From the NCBI GenBank assembly GCA_022376465.1, contig JACDTU010000003.1:1674001-1738000 (forward strand): a stretch of 64,000 nt of DNA, written 5' to 3'. A program made the translations under genes and the position numbers. The notes below the pieces were generated by a model that ran no database searches, had not been told where the DNA came from, and was given only the letters and a program-made list of their open reading frames with translations. The stretch's first letter is position 1. Every line of letters starts with the position of its first letter. This document shows, piece by piece, positions 60,279 through 64,000 of this stretch. The stretch comes from Cubamyces lactineus (taxonomy: Eukaryota; Basidiomycota; Agaricomycetes; Polyporales; Polyporaceae).

Positions 60279-61428
60279 ATGACTGCTAATATACTCGATG
60301 CATCTGCCCTCATCCATGCTTTGCCGAACGTACTCCCGGCCGACAAAAAGAAACTAGAGTCACCTCAAGACGCTATCGCTGCGTTGGTGCACACTGCCTT
60401 CACGGTTCTCGGTTTCCGCCTCATCGGTATAGATGAGAGCGGGCCTACTCGTACCTTTGAGGATAACGTGCTACCTGAGGAGTGGAATCAGCATGGACCT
60501 GGCAACTATGCGTTCAGGTACAGGCACGAACAGAGTAGCTTGGAGTTCCTTGTGAAGGTGATAAAACTGGGCAATCGTACGCTCATCAATTCGATTGCGG
60601 TCGAGGTCAGTATCCCACACTTGCTTGAGCTTGCTAGTGGTGGTTCACGGGCTAACACGGTATTGTTAGACGGACAAGGCTGCTACTCTAGACATATCTA
60701 CGAACGACTTCACCTCGCCCTCATTCTATCCCCATGATCTCTCTGCGTCTATTCCTCCACCTCTTGTACATGGCTTCATATCCTCGAATCGCATCAACGA
60801 CTTCGTGTCGCAGCTCAAGCTGACTACTATTCAGAAGCTCATCCCAGGGCTTCGCAAGGAGGGCTACACTGAGCAAACGGAGGGCAATGCTGGCCCTTCT
60901 CAACCGCGTCGTCCAGAAGGCCCTGTGCCTGCGCGACCGCAGCCTGAACAACCTCCGTACGCGCCCGAGGATATCTATCGTGGACCGATTCCCCGTAACC
61001 CGTTGGAGGTTGGCAGGCGTGATCGGGATCCGTTCCCCACAAATCCATTTGCCCCTGCTCCGCTGTTCCCTGACAGCTCTGGAGACGGTATGTTTGTTGG
61101 GCCCAACCATCCTATCTTTGGTCCCGGTATGCGTGGTCAAGGGCCTGGAGGAATGGGTCCTTGGGGTGGCGACGGTTTCCTTCCTCCACTAGGTGCCCCT
61201 CCGGGTGCCAGATTCGACCCAATTGGTCCCAGTCCGCTACCTGGCCCTCCCGGGTTCCCTGGACGAGGGAACCCTCCACGGGGCCGCGGTGGCCCGTTTG
61301 GAGGCCAGGAACCCGACAACGATGATTTCATGCCCCCTGGCTCGGTGAGTAGCCGCGACCTCCGTTGACTTCAATAGTTGTCTAAAGGCTCGTTCTATCG
61401 GTGGCCACAGCGCGATATGTTCATGTAG
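60279..61428 (+). CDS. PI31-type proteasome regulator (Fub1/PSMF1 family)
   Basis: The N-terminal FP domain contains IAALVHTAFTVLGFRLIGID, LPEEWNQHGPGNYAFRYRHEQSSLEFLVKVIKLGNRTLINSIAVE and FYPHDLSASIPPPLV. The Pro/Gly-rich C-terminal half has the PI31 signature NPLEVGRRDRDPF and GDGMFVGPNHPIF, then a Gly/Pro run. An intron follows MPPGS; the last exon codes RDMFM and stops at 61428. Human PI31 ends in a DMYL-type HbYX tail that inserts into the proteasome core, so DMFM here looks like the same tail with Phe for Tyr. About 365 residues, two or three introns. The gene is 23 kb from the three proteasome genes. Confidence 0.83.
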
Positions 61429-61822
61429 GAGATTGGAGCTGTGTACGTCAAGTCCGGTGTTTGAGAGGTCTGCATTATATACCTGTTGTACAAGTCGCTG
61501 CGATGTAAGAGGAGTACACATGTCATGGCCCGATGTTTGATTGCTCTGAGCTGGGGACACTTGTCCCAGAAAGGATGAGGCTGGTAATCCGCCGTCATGG
61601 CCATCACCGGGCGCTGCGCCGCGAGCCTGAAGTTGAAGCTGACGAGTGTGGCTGCTGTATCTACCAGTCCACGCACAGTATACGTACTCTAGTCATAGCC
61701 GCCACCATTGCGTCTCCCGAACCTATATAAGCATTCTCCGACCTCCGCTGTTATCCCATCCCCTCTCTGCGCCCTATCGCCCCGCACCCATCTACGCCTC
61801 GCCCAGACAGTGCTCGAAGATC

Positions 61823-62815
61823 ATGCAATCTCCTACAAGAACCCGGAAGCAAAATTCGGACCTGCCGTCGTTCATGCGGCGTCCGCCTAAACCGGACGGG
61901 GTCAAGAACGTCACCAACATCAACATTAGCAAGCTCTCTCCTCGCGAATTGGAGGAGAGGTACAGGCGCAACGAGCGCACCCTCGCTGAGACGTGAGTGC
62001 GCCAATCTCCTCTCGGCGAGTTTGTCGTAATGTCCCAGATTGTCTCCGTCCCCCCTCGCAGCTCGACGTCCAGTTCGACGTTCATCAAGCAGCTCCAGGA
62101 TCAACAGGCTGCTATAAGGAAACGCCTTAACGAGTTGGGTGTAGAAGGCATTCGGAGTCAATTAGAACAGACGTCTATTCAGGATGACCAGCAGTCCATG
62201 AACGTTGATGCCGCACCCGGCCCCTCCTCCCCGTCACAAGAAGTCAAACCTATCGGTGCCAAGCAACGGGCCCTCGCACGTTGGGTGTGTGGTGTTACTG
62301 CAGTATATATGATGCATTCAAGCAAGCAGTCTGACATGAGCGTACATCTAGGGTGGGGCGGGCGCACACACTGCTACAGCGGCGATGTCGTACGAGGAGG
62401 CAGATCGGATTCTCCATGACACATTCGTTAGGGAACAGGAGCACAAGGCGAAGGTACTTGACAGACGGCGGAGGCGAGGCGAAGTCGTCCCAGGCGAGCA
62501 ATTAACTCGAGCGGAGATGGATGCACGCATGTGGGCCTTCCTGTGAGCCAGCCTCCGGCTTGTTTCCTCCTATACGCGGTTGACGACTGGTACAGAACGT
62601 ACAAACCCTCAGAGTCGGATATGGAAGATGACGACGATGACGACGAAGAGGATGACGAAGAGGAAGAAGAGGGCCGCCCTGCTTGGTGGGATGAAGACGA
62701 TCAGGAGGATGGTATCAAGGGGCAGGACATCGTCGAACCCGACTACGAAGACCTGTCGAGTGTGATACGGATCGACGAAGCACGTATCCCATATTCCATT
62801 CCGCGAGACGAATAG
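61823..62815 (+). CDS. Conserved-looking acidic protein, function unknown
   Basis: About 270 residues in four exons. It begins MQSPTRTRKQNSDLPSFM, then has VTNINISKLSPRELEERYRRNERTLAET joined to STSSSTFIKQLQDQQAAIRKRLNELGVEGIRSQLE, a helical segment. After the second intron (tgg|gtgtgt to ctag|ggt), MSYEEADRILHDTFVREQEHKAKVLDRRRRRGE continues the helix. The last exon carries a strongly acidic run (EDDDDDDEEDDEEEEE) at about 62625-62670 and ends IRIDEARIPYSIPRDE. All joins are in frame. I do not recognise a domain. The acidic patch suggests a nuclear or protein-binding role, as inference only. Confidence 0.6.
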
Positions 62816-62958
62816 TGCTATGTATGTTATCAAGATCTGTAACCAGTAATGTGTAGCAGTAGGCATATCCATTGTGCATATCAGAGCATGTGAGCGCAAA
62901 GCGGTGATGGTATCCACGAAGCGGGAACGTCCTCCCCCTCTCCCCTCCTATAGTTGTT

Positions 62959-64000
62959 TCAACGTGCATGTACAGGGCAACTCCTTCCACGCTGCAGCCA
63001 GGACGACAAGCAGGCTGTTTGCGTGTAATGTGAGTGATACTGAATTGAGAGCTAGCAGGTGTTCCTCACCGTTATGGAAGCTGCACAAGCAACTAAGGCG
63101 GGCTACCGTCGAACCCTTCACGAACTCCTCCAGGCAGATGACACCTGTCTCCTTGTGTTAGTCCTGAAGTCGCCGCGTCATGACAGATGATGCATACATT
63201 CGGTACCAATTAGCGTGCTCTCCGCCGGCAACTTGTACACGAGGTATTTGGCCGATTGGGGCGCTTTGCCGCTGCCGCCCTCGAGACAGTTCTTGACATG
63301 GTTCTCTTGGACCTCTGCGGGGCCAAGATTATCCAAAGAGACGTTACAAACGGGGCATCTGTAGAGTGGGGATGAGTCTCGCCGCTACGGCGTACGCATG
63401 ATGCGACTCACTCCGCCAAGTCACTGAGCTGGGAACTAGACTGTGCACGGGTGGGGCTGGGTATCGACAGTCGCGCTTGGTCGATGAAGATTCGCTCCAT
63501 GGAGTTCGTGCGTGAAGTATGCAATCCGCTGGGCACCGTCGCCGTAGCTTCTTCATAGCAATTCCTGCAGACGCGCTGCTGGGTAGCCACCACTGAAGAC
63601 TCTGGGAAAGAGGGGTCATGCACGATGTCAGAAGGATCGAGGAGGGCCCGGTATGACGAGCAACGATCGCAGAAGATGCGGCCGCATCGCCGGCAATGCT
63701 GCATGAAGTATGAGCGCTGGCCGCTTCAACTGCTTGTATCACAATCATTTACTCACATGCTGCAACGTAGATCAGTATGTTGCACGCTGATATTGCGGGA
63801 GAACACTTACTCTGCGGTTTAGGAAGGTAAACCGGCGTCTGCAGTCACGGCATTCGGACACGGCGTCATCTCTCTCCCACTGAGCATGAATTTGATGGGG
63901 CACAGGAGGTGACCATCTTGGAGTCAAGACCTTCTGGGGTGCTTCATGTGTAGGTACGCGGAATTCAGGCGCTTGAGAAAGGTGTGGAGTGAGGTCGGTA
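62959..64000 (-). CDS. FYVE-RING E3 ubiquitin ligase, PIB1-like (partial)
   Basis: C-terminal part of a gene whose 5' end lies beyond the right edge. Reading leftwards: WERDDAVSECRDCRRRF followed by a FYVE finger (CRRCGRIFCDRCSSYRALL and CRNCYEE), which binds PI3P on endosomes. A linker with a second Cys segment (CPVCNVSLDNLG) follows. Then an intron and the RING: CVICLEEF, SCLCSFHNACL and RGRSCPVHAR, with the stop at 62959. The final join used the acceptor at 63000 so that ACLSSWLQRGRSCPVH follows CSFHN. This FYVE-plus-C-terminal-RING order matches fungal Pib1. The N-terminus is not visible, so total length is unknown. Confidence 0.83.

Noticed and set aside
1..64000. tRNA, rRNA, CRISPR array or intact transposon
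   Set aside because: I looked for T-loop-like TTCGAA contexts, rRNA-like segments, regular spaced repeats and transposase or reverse-transcriptase motifs and found none convincing. A tRNAscan-SE and RepeatMasker run would be decisive.

Overview
The window is nuclear DNA of a filamentous basidiomycete, most likely an Agaricomycete and plausibly a polypore. The basis is GC-rich coding sequence, nearly every gene cut by many 45-65 nt GT-AG introns, several very short exons, and gene families typical of Agaricomycetes (a CxxC-rich micro-protein, a WW-like/transmembrane family, a CCCH protein with a DUF7923-type domain). I placed 28 protein genes, one of them cut by the right edge. I saw no rRNA, tRNA, CRISPR array or intact transposon. 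Exon boundaries were read by hand from splice signals and protein family conservation, so spans run from start codon to stop codon and include introns.

Layout. 1-5.7 kb: a secreted/GPI-type PEBP-like protein with a probable one-base frameshift, the SF3b subunit p14 (SF3B6), and a 78-residue Cys-rich protein in seven exons. 5.7-17.2 kb: a ribosome-biogenesis neighbourhood with the RNA polymerase I largest subunit (RPA190), an AP-1 accessory protein (LAA2-like), the Pol I core factor subunit RRN11 and the pre-rRNA processing factor RIX1. 17.4-22.6 kb: COQ2 (ubiquinone synthesis), Rho-GDI (RDI1) and a DUF7923/CCCH protein. 22.6-25.5 kb: a gene-poor stretch with only fragments of a membrane protein. 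25.5-32.3 kb: an MFS sugar transporter, the replication licensing factor CDT1 and a Gfo/Idh/MocA-type oxidoreductase.

32.8-38 kb: a probable mitochondrial protein of unknown function, then three neighbouring proteasome genes: beta1 (PRE3) and RPN12, divergent from one short promoter, and alpha7 (PRE10). 38.3-52.2 kb: nucleoporin NUP82, a PaaI-type thioesterase, a basidiomycete WW-like/TM protein, a CSC1/DUF221 channel, and the NSP1-like nucleoporin, which carries GLFG repeats. 52.8-64 kb: a DHA1-type MFS transporter, a 91-bp inverted repeat pair upstream of it, the DEAD-box splicing helicase PRP5, a PI31-type proteasome regulator, an acidic hypothetical protein, and a FYVE-RING (PIB1-like) ubiquitin ligase running off the edge.

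Most genes are housekeeping and there is no convincing secondary-metabolite or defence cluster. The least expected signals are the inverted repeat, the runs of tiny exons (including one that splits the Pol I catalytic motif and a 4-nt exon in the sugar transporter), the physical grouping of proteasome, Pol I and NUP82-complex genes, and the CDK-site-like repeat in CDT1.
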